From assembly GCF_030518795.1 (NCBI RefSeq), contig NZ_CP130427.1, forward strand, positions 1,612,001 through 1,676,000: 64,000 bases of DNA, in the 5' to 3' direction. The notes below the pieces were generated by a model, which was not told the origin of the DNA, did not search any database, and saw only the letters and a list, made by a program, of their open reading frames with translations. The translations under genes and the position numbers were made by a program. Below, one piece after another: positions 39,757-48,181 of this stretch; positions within the stretch are counted from its first letter, which is position 1, and each line of letters begins with the position of its first letter. This DNA is from Micromonospora sp. NBRC 110009 (GTDB lineage: Bacteria; Actinomycetota; Actinomycetes; Mycobacteriales; Micromonosporaceae).

Positions 39757-41049
39757 TCACTTCGCGTCTGCGGCGAGCGTCACGGAGGCGTTCTGCCGGC
39801 TCGACCCGCGCCGGTACTCCACCGCCACCACCGAACCCGGGGCGTACTTGCGCACCAGGGCCACCAGGTCGGTCGGGTCGGTCAGCGGGTGCCCGTCCAG
39901 CCGGAGCACCACGTCCCCCGTACGCAGCCCGGCGGCCGCCGCCGGCCCGGCCGGCTCGACGGCGTTGAGGCGGACGCCCCCGCCGGTCACGCCGGTGCCG
40001 CCCACCTGGGCGCCGATCACCGTACGCCGGGCCCTGCCGGTGCCGATGATGTCCTCGGTGACCCGCTTCGCCTGGTTGATCGGGATGGCGAAGGCGAGCC
40101 CGATGTTGCCCGCCTCCTGGCCGTCGGCGACCAGCGACTTGATCGTCGAGTTCACCCCGACCACCCGGCCGGCGGAGTCGACCAGCGGGCCGCCGGAGTT
40201 GCCGTGGTTGACCGCCGCATCGGTCTGGATCGCCGCGTAGTAGCGCGTCGGGCCGCCCGGCTCACCGGCCTGCATGGTGCGGTCCAGGGCGCTCACGATG
40301 CCGGCCGTGACGGTGTTCGCCAGGGAGAGCGGCGAGCCGATGGCGAGCACCGGGTCGCCCACGGCGAGCGCGTCGGAGTCGCCGAACTCCACCGGCTTCA
40401 GCCCGGTGCGCGCCACCTTGATCACCGCGATGTCCGACTCCGGGTCCTGCCCCACCACGGTGCCCGGCGCGGTGCTGCCGTCGTTGAAGATCACGGTGGC
40501 CTTGCCGGGGCCGCCGGAGACCACGTGGTCGTTCGTGACGATGTGCCCGTCGGCGCTGACCACGAAGCCGGAACCCTCGCTGGTGCCGCCGAGGCTGGCC
40601 ACCCGGACGGTCACCACGCTGGGCAGTACCTTCTCGGCGACGCCGGCCAGCGACTCCGGCTTGCGCTGGGCGAGCGCCGGGGCCTGACCGGACTGCGCGC
40701 CCAGGGTGGGGACCGCGCCTCCGCCGCGCACCAGGGCGTACGTCAGGGCGCTGCCGAGCGAGCCGGCGAGCAGGGCGGTGATCAGCGAGATCAGCACCAC
40801 CTGCCGGAATCCCGGCCGGTGCGGCGCGTCCGGGTCGGTGACCGGCTCCGGTTCGCCCCCGGCGTCGGCCGGGACTGCGGGCACCACCACCGCCGCGGGA
40901 GCGTACGGGTCGCGCCACGGGTCGGCCAGCGCGTCGGACCACCAGGGCGAGCTGCCGCCCCCGGCGCCCTGCGGCGGGCTTCCGGGCACCGGCCGTCCCG
41001 CCGGTGCCGGGGTCCCGCCGGGCTGGCGCCAGTCCCAGCCGTCGGTCAC
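39757..41049 (-). CDS. htrA: HtrA/DegP-like membrane serine protease with PDZ domain
   Basis: The 430-residue protein has a Pro/Gly-rich cytoplasmic part (1-80), one membrane helix (about 84-107) and a trypsin-like protease with His175 (TNDHVV), Asp206 (DPESDIAVIKV) and Ser285 (GNSGGPLV). It ends with a PDZ domain (about 340-425, AAAAGLRTGDVVLRLDGHPL). It degrades misfolded envelope proteins. I chose the GTG at 41049 because GGGAGG lies 7 nt upstream; an ATG at 41076 is also possible. It is followed by tatB, the classic actinobacterial order, but no sigE/rseA genes precede it. Confidence 0.93.
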   Translation of the reverse strand: MTDGWDWRQPGGTPAPAGRPVPGSPPQGAGGGSSPWWSDALADPWRDPYAPAAVVVPAVPADAGGEPEPVTDPDAPHRPGFRQVVLISLITALLAGSLGSALTYALVRGGGAVPTLGAQSGQAPALAQRKPESLAGVAEKVLPSVVTVRVASLGGTSEGSGFVVSADGHIVTNDHVVSGGPGKATVIFNDGSTAPGTVVGQDPESDIAVIKVARTGLKPVEFGDSDALAVGDPVLAIGSPLSLANTVTAGIVSALDRTMQAGEPGGPTRYYAAIQTDAAVNHGNSGGPLVDSAGRVVGVNSTIKSLVADGQEAGNIGLAFAIPINQAKRVTEDIIGTGRARRTVIGAQVGGTGVTGGGVRLNAVEPAGPAAAAGLRTGDVVLRLDGHPLTDPTDLVALVRKYAPGSVVAVEYRRGSSRQNASVTLAADAK

Positions 41050-41278
41050 GTCGGTGCCTCCCAGTCCGTCCCGCATGTCCCGCGCCGGGGCCGGCGGAGC
41101 CGGCCGGCCGTGGCACACGGGACACGTCCAGGATTGCACGGATGCCCGGACCCGGTCAGGGGTTGCCCACCGTGATCGTCTCGGGGAGGCCACCGGCGGC
41201 TGCGCGCTTCGGATCACGCCTCTAGGCTCATACCGCCAACCCGCCCCTCGCACCACTCCCGCCGCCCGGAGGTGTCCC

Positions 41279-41929
41279 ATCGCCACGGTCGCCAGTTCCG
41301 GCACCTCGACGGCCCAGGCGCTCCAGTTCGCCGAGTCGTACGTCACCGAGGACCTCGTCCTGCGGACCGCCCGCAGCCTCGCCCTGGAGGTGGGCGTGGA
41401 CGCCGTCACGCCGGGGGCCGGGGCGGCCCTGCGGCTGCTCGCCGCCGCCGGCAACGCCCGGGCGGTGGTGGAGATCGGCACCGGCACCGGGGTCAGCGGC
41501 GTGTGGCTGCTGCGCGGGATGCGCCCGGACGGAGTGCTCACCACCATCGACGTGGAGGTGGAGCACCAGCGGATCGCCCGGCGGATCTTCCTGGAGGCGG
41601 GCTTCCCGGCGGGGCGTACCCGGATCATCACGGGCCGGGCCCTCGACGTGCTGCCGCGGCTCGCGGACGGCGCCTACGACCTGGTCTTCGTCGACGCCGA
41701 GACGGCCGGCTTCACCGCCTGCGTGGACGCCGCGCTGCGGCTACTGCGGCCGGGCGGGGTGCTCGCCCTCAACGGCGCCCTGGCTGGCGGCCGGATCGGC
41801 GACCCGGCCGCCCGGGACGTGGAGACGGTCACGGTGCGGGAGACGATCAAGGCGATCCGGGAGTCGGAGCACTGGACCCCCGCGCTGCTGCCGGTCGGGC
41901 ACGGCCTGCTCGCCGCGGTGAAGGGCTGA
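41279..41929 (+). CDS. SAM-dependent O-methyltransferase, apparently starting at ATC
   Basis: The 216-residue protein has the catechol O-methyltransferase-like fold with motif I VVEIGTGTGVSG, then TTIDVEVEHQ, YDLVFVDAE and LRPGGVLALNG. The frame has no ATG, GTG, CTG or TTG at the expected start: homologous sequence begins IATVASSGTSTAQAL at ATC (41279), 6 nt after a strong GGAGG. The next in-frame GTG (about 41390) would remove 37 conserved residues. So either a non-canonical start is used or the ATG has been lost. The mycobacterial equivalent (Rv1220c) is likewise divergent from the sigE-htrA region. Confidence 0.82.
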   Translation: MATVASSGTSTAQALQFAESYVTEDLVLRTARSLALEVGVDAVTPGAGAALRLLAAAGNARAVVEIGTGTGVSGVWLLRGMRPDGVLTTIDVEVEHQRIARRIFLEAGFPAGRTRIITGRALDVLPRLADGAYDLVFVDAETAGFTACVDAALRLLRPGGVLALNGALAGGRIGDPAARDVETVTVRETIKAIRESEHWTPALLPVGHGLLAAVKG

Positions 41930-41931
41930 CC

Positions 41932-41952
41932 CCCCGCGCCGCGTCCGCGGGG
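41932..41952. terminator. Short hairpin between the O-methyltransferase and pepA genes
   Basis: CCCCGCG (41932-41938) pairs with CGCGGGG (41946-41952), placed directly between the two convergent stop codons. Confidence 0.5.
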
Positions 41953-41965
41953 CCGACCGCGTGCG

Positions 41966-43438
41966 TCAGCCCAGCGTCGCCAGCCAGCGCAGCAGCCCGC
42001 GTACGCCCCAGCCGGTGGCGCCCTTGGCCAGCTCGGCATCCGCGTCGTCGGACCAGGAGGGGGCGGACATGTCCAGGTGCACCCAGTGGTCCCGCAGGTC
42101 GCCGGTGAACTCGCGGAGGAACAGCGCGGCCACCACCGAACCGGCGCCCCGGGCCGGGGAGCTGTGCAGGTCGGCGAGCTCGCTGCCCAGGTATTCCACG
42201 TAGTCGGTGGCGAGCGGCATCCGCCAGGCCCGCTCGCCGGCTGCGTCGATGGCCGCCAGCAGGTCGGCGGCGAGCTGGTCGTTCTCGCTGTAGAGAGCGG
42301 CGTGCCGCTTGCCGAGTGCCACCGCGTTCGCACCGGTCAGGGTGGCCAGGTCGACCAGCAGGTCGGGCTTGAGCTCGCGCACCGCGTACGCCATGGCGTC
42401 GGCGAGCACCAGCCGACCCTCGGCGTCGGAGTTGGTGGACTCGCTGGTCAGGCCGCCGTAGTGGCGGACGATGTCGCCGGGGCGGAAGGCCGAGCCGCTG
42501 ACCATGTTCTCGGCGAGCGGCGCGAGCGTGGTGACCCGGACGGGCAGCCGCAGCGCGGCGGCGCCCAGGGTCGCGGCCACCACAGCGGCGGCCCCGGCCA
42601 TGTCCTTGCGCATCAGCTTCATGGCCGGCACCGGCTTGATGGAGATGCCGCCGGTGTCGAAGGTGATCCCCTTGCCGACCAGCACCACGTGGGTACGCGC
42701 GTCCGCCGGCCGCCAGTCCAGCTCGACCAGGCGGGGGCCGCTGGCGGAGCCACCGCCGACGGCCAGGATGCCGCCGAAGCCCTCGGCGGCCAGCTCCTCG
42801 GGACCGCGTACCCGCAGGTGCAGGTCGGGGTGGCCGGTCGCCGCGGCCGCGACCTGCCCGGCGAACCACTCCGGGTTCTTGACCGAGGAGGGGGTGTTGG
42901 TGAGGTCGCGGGCCAGCCGGGTCAGCTCGGCGGTGGTCCGCGCCGTCTCCAGGATCGGGGTGAGGGCGTCGGGGTCGGGGACCACCACGTCCACCTCGGC
43001 CAGTGCCGGCGCCCCGCCGGCCTCGGTCAGCCGGAACCGGTACGACCCGAGCAGCAGCCCTTCGACCAGGCCGCGCAGCGCCGCCGCGGCGTCGGCCGGG
43101 AGCGCCACCGTGATGTGCGTCTCATCCTTGGCGGCGCGGGCCAGCGCCGCGCCCGCGCTTCGCCAGCCCTGCTCGTCGCCGGCACCGACGCCGAGCAGCA
43201 CCAGCCGGGACGGCGTGCCGCCGGGGCGCAGGTGCTCCCGGACCTCGCCCGCGTCGCCGGTCAGCCGGGCGACCGGGAGCAGCGCGGTCGCCTCGGCCCG
43301 GACGTCGTCGGCGGGTGGCGAGGCGGTCGGGACCAGGGCGGCCGAAGGGTCCGGCCCTTCGGGACGAACGGGCAGGACGAGGGTGTCGGGCCGCTCCGGC
43401 CCGGTCACCAGACGGATGGCCAGCACGCTGGACCGCAC
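41966..43438 (-). CDS. pepA: Leucyl aminopeptidase (M17)
   Basis: The 490-residue protein has an N-terminal macro-like domain and the M17 catalytic domain. The metal and active-site segments are VGKGITFDTGGISIKP, the KDM-containing MKLMRKDMAGAAAVV, and the signature NSDAEGRLVLADA. It removes N-terminal residues from peptides in the cytoplasm, as a hexamer in known cases. The start is ambiguous: the GTG at 43438 sits directly on GGAGG, while the GTG at 43426 has an 11-nt gap from it. Confidence 0.95.
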   Translation of the reverse strand: MRSSVLAIRLVTGPERPDTLVLPVRPEGPDPSAALVPTASPPADDVRAEATALLPVARLTGDAGEVREHLRPGGTPSRLVLLGVGAGDEQGWRSAGAALARAAKDETHITVALPADAAAALRGLVEGLLLGSYRFRLTEAGGAPALAEVDVVVPDPDALTPILETARTTAELTRLARDLTNTPSSVKNPEWFAGQVAAAATGHPDLHLRVRGPEELAAEGFGGILAVGGGSASGPRLVELDWRPADARTHVVLVGKGITFDTGGISIKPVPAMKLMRKDMAGAAAVVAATLGAAALRLPVRVTTLAPLAENMVSGSAFRPGDIVRHYGGLTSESTNSDAEGRLVLADAMAYAVRELKPDLLVDLATLTGANAVALGKRHAALYSENDQLAADLLAAIDAAGERAWRMPLATDYVEYLGSELADLHSSPARGAGSVVAALFLREFTGDLRDHWVHLDMSAPSWSDDADAELAKGATGWGVRGLLRWLATLG

Positions 43439-43491
43439 CTCCGAGAACTATTCACAAAGCACGACAATTCGCCGACGCCGGGCGCGATGAA

Positions 43492-43530
43492 GTCCCTGAG
43501 CCACCGGCAGCGAGCCGGTGGCTCAGGGAC
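43492..43530 (-). terminator. Perfect 17-bp hairpin after the DUF3117 gene
   Basis: 43492-43508 is the exact reverse complement of 43514-43530, with a 5-nt loop AGCGA. It lies 46 nt past the DUF3117 stop and before pepA on the reverse strand. No T tract follows. Confidence 0.7.
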
Positions 43531-43575
43531 AGATGAACCGTACGCACGACCTGCGCCGCGCGGACCGCTCCTCGA

Positions 43576-43743
43576 TCAGCCGGCGGCCGCCTTCAGCGCG
43601 TCACCCAGCGCGGTGGCCTCGTCGGGAGTCATCTCGACGACGAGCCGGCCACCACCCTCCAGCGGGACCCGCATGACGATGCCCCGGCCCTCCTTGGTGA
43701 CTTCCAGCGGACCGTCGCCCGTCCGCGGCTTCATCGCCGCCAT
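43576..43743 (-). CDS. DUF3117 protein (55 aa)
   Basis: This 55-residue protein starts MAAMKPRTGDGPLEVTKEGR and ends GDALKAAAG, matching the highly conserved actinobacterial DUF3117 family (Rv1211 in M. tuberculosis). It is a small beta-rich protein of unknown role. A GGGGAGAC ribosome binding site lies 3 nt before the ATG. The gene is monocistronic and ends in a 17-bp perfect hairpin. In mycobacteria it neighbours tag and folP2, both found further right in this window. Confidence 0.93.
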   Translation of the reverse strand: MAAMKPRTGDGPLEVTKEGRGIVMRVPLEGGGRLVVEMTPDEATALGDALKAAAG

Positions 43744-43933
43744 GTTGTCTCCCCTCAGACCTACACCAGGGTCGGTGGGTTGCCCCACAGCCACTTCGCC
43801 ATGACCCCCCGCAACCGCCGCGGGGGCCTCGACCAACGATTTTCCCTGATGAACACCGCCGGACCCAAACCGAAGCAGCATTGATGTAACAGCATCTAGC
43901 TTATCTTGGATAGGCCTGTCACAATGTGCGGTC

Positions 43934-44752
43934 ATGCAGGCACGGTCGGCACTCTTCGACCTGTACGGCGACCACCTCCGCGCCAGGGGTGGGCGCGCAC
44001 CGGTCGCCGCCCTGGTCAAGCTGTTGGCACCGCTCGGGATCGCCCCTCCGGCGGTACGCACCGCCGTCTCCCGGATGGTCCGCCAGGGCTGGCTCGAACC
44101 CCTCCGGCTGGTCTCCGGACCGGGCTATTCGATCACACCAAAGGCGGCCCGACGACTCGACGAGGCAGCCACCCGGATCTACCGGACCGGCCGGCACAGC
44201 TGGGACGGCCGCTTCGATCTGCTGGTGCTGGAGGCCCCCGCCTCCCGCCGGGAACGGCAGCGGCTCGCCGCCAACCTGACCTTCCTCGGCTACGGCACAC
44301 TCGACGACTGCACCTTGGTCGCCACCCGGCCGGGCGAGGACGTGGACGTCCTGCTCGCCGAGGCGGGCGTCCGCTACGAGCGGTTCACCGCCGCGCACGC
44401 CGCCGGCACCCCCGGTGCCATGGGCGTGGTCCGCCGCGCCTGGGACCTGGCCGAGATCGGCCGGGCGTACGAGCGGTTCGTCGCCGAGCAGAAGCCGCTC
44501 CTCTCCGGCGTCACGGTGCGCAGCAGCGACGAGGACGCGTACGCGGCCCGGTTCCGGCTCGTGCACGCGTGGCGTACGTTCCTCTTCCGGGACCCGCAGC
44601 TGCCCCCGGCGCTGCTCCCCGAGCGCTGGCCGGGCACCAGCGCGGCCAGTTTCTTCGACCGGCACGCGGCCCGGCTCCGGCCGGCCGCCGACCGGTACGT
44701 CGAGCAGTGCCTCGACGCCAGCAACCGCCTCGCCCGACAGAAGGGTCGTTAG
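43934..44752 (+). CDS. paaX: PaaX-family transcriptional regulator
   Basis: The 272-residue protein has the PaaX N-terminal winged helix (MQARSALFDLYGDHLRARGG; IAPPAVRTAVSRMVRQGWLE), a central domain and the PaaX C-terminal region (FRDPQLPPALLPERWPGTSA). PaaX represses phenylacetate degradation genes and responds to phenylacetyl-CoA. The next gene, an enoyl-CoA hydratase, begins 4 nt downstream, so the regulator and enzyme form an operon. The 190-bp upstream gap holds small AT-rich palindromes (GATG-N6-CATC, TATC-N3-GATA). Confidence 0.92.
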   Translation: MQARSALFDLYGDHLRARGGRAPVAALVKLLAPLGIAPPAVRTAVSRMVRQGWLEPLRLVSGPGYSITPKAARRLDEAATRIYRTGRHSWDGRFDLLVLEAPASRRERQRLAANLTFLGYGTLDDCTLVATRPGEDVDVLLAEAGVRYERFTAAHAAGTPGAMGVVRRAWDLAEIGRAYERFVAEQKPLLSGVTVRSSDEDAYAARFRLVHAWRTFLFRDPQLPPALLPERWPGTSAASFFDRHAARLRPAADRYVEQCLDASNRLARQKGR

Positions 44753-44756
44753 AAAC

Positions 44757-45548
44757 GTGACCGAGCCGCTGCTCGTCGACCGCACCGACGCCGTCGTCAC
44801 CCTGACGCTGAACCGCCCGACGGCGATGAACTCGCTCGACGTGGCGCTCAAGGAGGCGCTCCGGGACACCCTCGCCGAGCTGGAGACCGACCGCTCGTGC
44901 CGGGCGGTCGTGCTGGCCGGCGCGGGCGGCGCGTTCAGCGCCGGGCAGGACCTGCGGGAGCACGTGCAGACCCTCGAGTCCGCCGACACCGACCCGCTCG
45001 GCACCGTGCGGGCCCACTACAACCCGATCGCCGCCCGGCTGGCCAACCTGCCCAAGCCGGTGGTCGCCGCGGTCCGGGGCATGGCCGCCGGGGCCGGCGC
45101 CTCGCTGGCGTTCCTCGCCGACTTCCGGATCGGCGGCCCGAAGACGAAGTTCCTGATGGCCTTCGCCGGGGTCGGGCTCGCTGCCGACACCGGCGCCTCC
45201 TGGACGCTGCCCCGGCTGGTCGGCCACGCCAAGGCCGTCGAGCTGCTGATGCTCGCCGAGCCGGTGGGTGCCGAGGAGGCCTGCCGGCTGGGCCTGCTGA
45301 CCCGGCTGGTGGCGGACGACGAGCAGGTGCTGCCGGCCGCGCAGGAGCTGGCCGCCCGGCTGGCCGCCGGCCCGACCGTCGCCTACGGGGCGATCAAGCG
45401 GCAGCTCTCCATCGCCGACGCCGGCACCCTGGCCGACGCCCTCGCGGCCGAGGCGCAGGCGCAGTCGATCTGCGGCGCCACCGCCGACCACAAGGCCGCC
45501 ACCATGGCCTTCGTCAACAAGCAGAAGCCCACCTTCGAGGGCCGCTGA
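44757..45548 (+). CDS. Enoyl-CoA hydratase/isomerase (PaaG-like)
   Basis: The 263-residue crotonase-fold protein shows LNRPTAMNSLDVALKEAL, the oxyanion-hole segments GAGGAFSAGQDLRE and RGMAAGAGASLAFLADFRIG, and a C-terminal FVNKQKPTFEGR. SAGQDLRE is typical of PaaG/PaaB-like isomerases of phenylacetate breakdown. That fits its operon with paaX. The start is the GTG at 44757, 4 nt past the regulator stop. Other paa genes are not in the window, so a single-enzyme unit is all that is seen. Confidence 0.92.
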   Translation: MTEPLLVDRTDAVVTLTLNRPTAMNSLDVALKEALRDTLAELETDRSCRAVVLAGAGGAFSAGQDLREHVQTLESADTDPLGTVRAHYNPIAARLANLPKPVVAAVRGMAAGAGASLAFLADFRIGGPKTKFLMAFAGVGLAADTGASWTLPRLVGHAKAVELLMLAEPVGAEEACRLGLLTRLVADDEQVLPAAQELAARLAAGPTVAYGAIKRQLSIADAGTLADALAAEAQAQSICGATADHKAATMAFVNKQKPTFEGR

Positions 45549-45585
45549 CCCGCCCATCCGGCTCGGCGGCGGCTCGCCCACGCCC

Positions 45586-46338
45586 TCAGCGGGCGACGTA
45601 GCCGCCGTCGACCGGGATGGTGTGCCCGGTGATCCAGGCCGCGTCGTCGGAGGCGAGGAAGGCCACCACTCCGGCCACGTCGTCCGGGGTGGGGATGCCC
45701 GGCTTCGGGTTGAACGACTCCATCTGCCGGCGCATCAGCGCCGGGTCCGGCGCACTGTCGATGAAGTGCTCCACCAGCGGGGTCAGCACCACGGTCGGGG
45801 CGACCGCGTTGACCCGGATGCCACGCGCCGCGTACTCGATCGCCGCGGAACGGGTCAGGCCGACGATGCCGGCCTTGGTGAAGGTGTACGGGGAGATGTT
45901 CTCCTGGGCGGCCAGCGCGGTGGTCGACGACGTGTTGACCACCGCGCCCCCGCCCCCGCGCAGCAACGCCTGGATGCCGAAGCGCAGGACGAAGAAGACG
46001 CCGTCGCCGTTGACCCGCCGGACCTTCTCCCAGTTCTCCACGTCCATCTCGTGCAGCGGCTGCTGCCGGCCGTCGATCCCGGCGTTGTTGAAGATGACGT
46101 CGACCCGGTCGTAGCGCCGCACGGCGTCGGCGAAGGCCTGCTCGACGGCGGCGGCGTCGCCGGTGTCCAGCGTCACCGCGTACCCGTCGGGCAGGCCGGC
46201 GGCCACCCCCTCGGCGCCCTCGGCGTCGATGTCGGCCACCACCACCCGGGCGCCCTCGGCCGCGAACCGTCGGGCCGCCGCCGCACCGAGCCCGGACGCC
46301 CCACCGGTGATGAACGCGACCTTGTCCTGGAACCGCAT
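45586..46338 (-). CDS. Short-chain dehydrogenase/reductase (3-oxoacyl-ACP reductase-like)
   Basis: The 250-residue protein has ITGGASGLGAAAARR, VIFNNAGIDGR, NTSSTTALAAQENISPYTFT followed by K (Ser and YxxxK), and a C-terminal ITGHTIPVDGGYVAR. These are classical SDR features with NAD(H) preference suggested by VVVADIDAEG. The substrate is unknown. Its ATG follows a GAGGGGG site. It is convergent with the enoyl-CoA hydratase gene and may act on related CoA esters, but that is only inferred from position. Confidence 0.93.
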   Translation of the reverse strand: MRFQDKVAFITGGASGLGAAAARRFAAEGARVVVADIDAEGAEGVAAGLPDGYAVTLDTGDAAAVEQAFADAVRRYDRVDVIFNNAGIDGRQQPLHEMDVENWEKVRRVNGDGVFFVLRFGIQALLRGGGGAVVNTSSTTALAAQENISPYTFTKAGIVGLTRSAAIEYAARGIRVNAVAPTVVLTPLVEHFIDSAPDPALMRRQMESFNPKPGIPTPDDVAGVVAFLASDDAAWITGHTIPVDGGYVAR

Positions 46339-46402
46339 CCGACCCCCTCGCGGGGCCGGCCGACACCGGCCCTCCCCGGCACGTTAACCGGGGCCGCGTG
46401 GG

Positions 46403-46996
46403 TCAGTCGTCCTCTTCCGGATCCTGGTTGGCCTCCGCCCCGAGCACGAACGCCTGCATGGCCAGCTCGTCCCCGGCGGGCGAGACGAAGGCGGGCAGCT
46501 CCCGCGGGCCCAGCTCCTGCACGTACGCCCAGAACAGCCGGACCGCCTCGGCCGGCGACGCCGCCTCGATCGGCAGGTCGAGGCTGACCAGCCAGGACCG
46601 GCGGGCCGGCGGCGGGCCGATCCGGTCGGCCAGCTCCCGCCAGACGGCCGGGTCGAGACCGGTCACCGGCCCGTCCAGGGTCAGGCCGCCGACCGGGACC
46701 GGCTCGTCGAGCACCCGCCGGGTGTACGTCACCACGAGCGCCCCCGGACCGGCCTCGGACTGCGGGTCGTCCGGGTCTTCCCGGGTCTCGGCGGTGGCGA
46801 GGGCGACCCGGCCGAGGGCCACCAGCCGCACCGGCTCGTCGACCAGCACCGCGACCGGGTCACCGGGCCGGGGCCGGGCCGCGCCGTCCAGCCCGGTCAG
46901 CTCGAGCGTGTCGTGGTGGACCAGCCGCTCGGCCTCGTAGCGCTCGGCGGGCAGCAGCACCGCCCAGGCGCCGGTGCGCGGCTCGGTGTCGGTCAT
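46403..46996 (-). CDS. Conserved hypothetical protein
   Basis: The 197-residue soluble protein opens with a beta-barrel-like region (GAWAVLLPAERYEAERLVHH; GDPVAVLVDEPVRLVALGRV) resembling a PUA/EVE-type fold. It continues with a helical segment (PAEAVRLFWAYVQELGPREL) and ends in an acidic tail (NQDPEEDD). No catalytic residues are recognised. It is followed on the same strand by the SDR gene and preceded 62 nt upstream by the tag gene. Confidence 0.7.
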   Translation of the reverse strand: MTDTEPRTGAWAVLLPAERYEAERLVHHDTLELTGLDGAARPRPGDPVAVLVDEPVRLVALGRVALATAETREDPDDPQSEAGPGALVVTYTRRVLDEPVPVGGLTLDGPVTGLDPAVWRELADRIGPPPARRSWLVSLDLPIEAASPAEAVRLFWAYVQELGPRELPAFVSPAGDELAMQAFVLGAEANQDPEEDD

Positions 46997-47058
46997 GCCC
47001 CAATCCCATCACGCCGGGCTGGTGGCGGTCCCGGCACGTCGGCCGGATGCCGCCCGCG

Positions 47059-47643
47059 TCACGCCCCGGCCGGGCCCCGGGTCGCGTGGCAGCCGGCGAG
47101 GTGGTCGTCCACCATGCCGGTGGCCTGCATAAGCGCATACGCCGTGGTCGGGCCGACGAAGCGGAAACCGCGCTTCTTGAGGGTCTTGGCCAGCCCGGTG
47201 GACTCCGGGGTGAGCGCCGGCACCTCCGCGAACGACCGGGGCCGGGCCGCCCGGGGCGCCGGCGCGTACGACCAGAGCAGCGCGGAGAGGCCGTCGGGCA
47301 GCTCCAGGGCGGCCCGGGCGTTGGCGATGGCGGCCTCGACCTTGGCCCGGTTGCGGACGATCCCGGCGTCGGCCAGCAGCCGGGCGATGTCGGCCTCGCC
47401 GTAGCCGGCGACCTTCTCGATCCGGAACTCGTCGAAGGCGAGTCGGAACGCGGGCCGCTTGCGCAGGATCGTCAGCCAGGAGAGGCCCGACTGGAACGCC
47501 TCCAGGGTCAGCCGCTCGTAGAGCGCGTCGTCGCCGCGCAACGGCCGGCCCCACTCCTCGTCGTGGTAGACGGCGTAGTCCGGGGTGCTCGCCCCCCAGG
47601 CGCAGCGGGCCAGCCCGTCGGCGCCGGTCACCAGGTCAGTCAC
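47059..47643 (-). CDS. tag: DNA-3-methyladenine glycosylase I
   Basis: The 194-residue helix-hairpin-helix protein has the Tag signature: ARCAWGASTPDYAVYHDEEW, EAFQSGLSWLTILRKRPAFR, and the Zn-binding set of one Cys near the N-terminus with C-terminal His/Cys (DDHLAGCHA). It excises 3-methyladenine from alkylated DNA. The GTG at 47643 lies 7 nt after TACCGT on the reverse strand with no ribosome binding site, so the mRNA is likely leaderless. In mycobacteria tag also lies between folP2 and the DUF3117 gene. Confidence 0.95.
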   Translation of the reverse strand: MTDLVTGADGLARCAWGASTPDYAVYHDEEWGRPLRGDDALYERLTLEAFQSGLSWLTILRKRPAFRLAFDEFRIEKVAGYGEADIARLLADAGIVRNRAKVEAAIANARAALELPDGLSALLWSYAPAPRAARPRSFAEVPALTPESTGLAKTLKKRGFRFVGPTTAYALMQATGMVDDHLAGCHATRGPAGA

Positions 47644-47683
47644 GCCGTACACGGTAGGCCAGCCCACCGACAGCGGACCATGC

Positions 47684-48181
47684 TCAGGGCAGCCGGCCCT
47701 GCTCCACCAGCCGGGCGAACTTCCGCAGCGCCTGGGTCAGGCCGAACTTCGAGCCGGGCCAGAGCACCGGCCAGGCCACCCGGCCGGCCGGCCCAACGGG
47801 CAGGTGGAACCACTCGTGCCAGACCACCTGGGTCCGATCCCGGTCCAGCGGGGTGCAGCGCAGGACGCCGGGGCCGCGCAGCAGCTTGCCGCAGTGCACC
47901 ACGCCGACCTCGTACGGCGCGTCCACCCGGACCACCCGCATCTCGTCCCGCACCACGGCCGGGCCGAGCGTGGTGACCGCCTCGACCAGGCTCCCCTCGC
48001 CGCCGTTCCCCTCGACCATCCGGACGGTGGTGAACGGAATCCAGTCGGACTGCCGCTCCCAGTCGGTCAGCGCCGCGAAGACCCGCTCGGCCGGCGCGTT
48101 GACGATCACCGTCGCGGTGACCTCGCCGGCACCGGGTTGGGCCGCCTCGGCGAGGCCGTCCGCGCCCTCCGGCCCGGTCAC
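47684..48181 (-). CDS. SRPBCC (polyketide cyclase/START-like) protein
   Basis: The 165-residue protein has the helix-grip fold pattern: VIVNAPAERVFAALTDWERQ near residue 26, VRDEMRVVRVDAPYEVGVVH, and the long C-terminal helix FGLTQALRKFARLVEQGRLP. The family binds lipids or small hydrophobic ligands. Its GTG overlaps the stop of the DivIVA-like gene (GTGA), so the two are translationally coupled. A direct link to cell-pole or wall functions is possible but only by that coupling. Confidence 0.88.
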   Translation of the reverse strand: MTGPEGADGLAEAAQPGAGEVTATVIVNAPAERVFAALTDWERQSDWIPFTTVRMVEGNGGEGSLVEAVTTLGPAVVRDEMRVVRVDAPYEVGVVHCGKLLRGPGVLRCTPLDRDRTQVVWHEWFHLPVGPAGRVAWPVLWPGSKFGLTQALRKFARLVEQGRLP

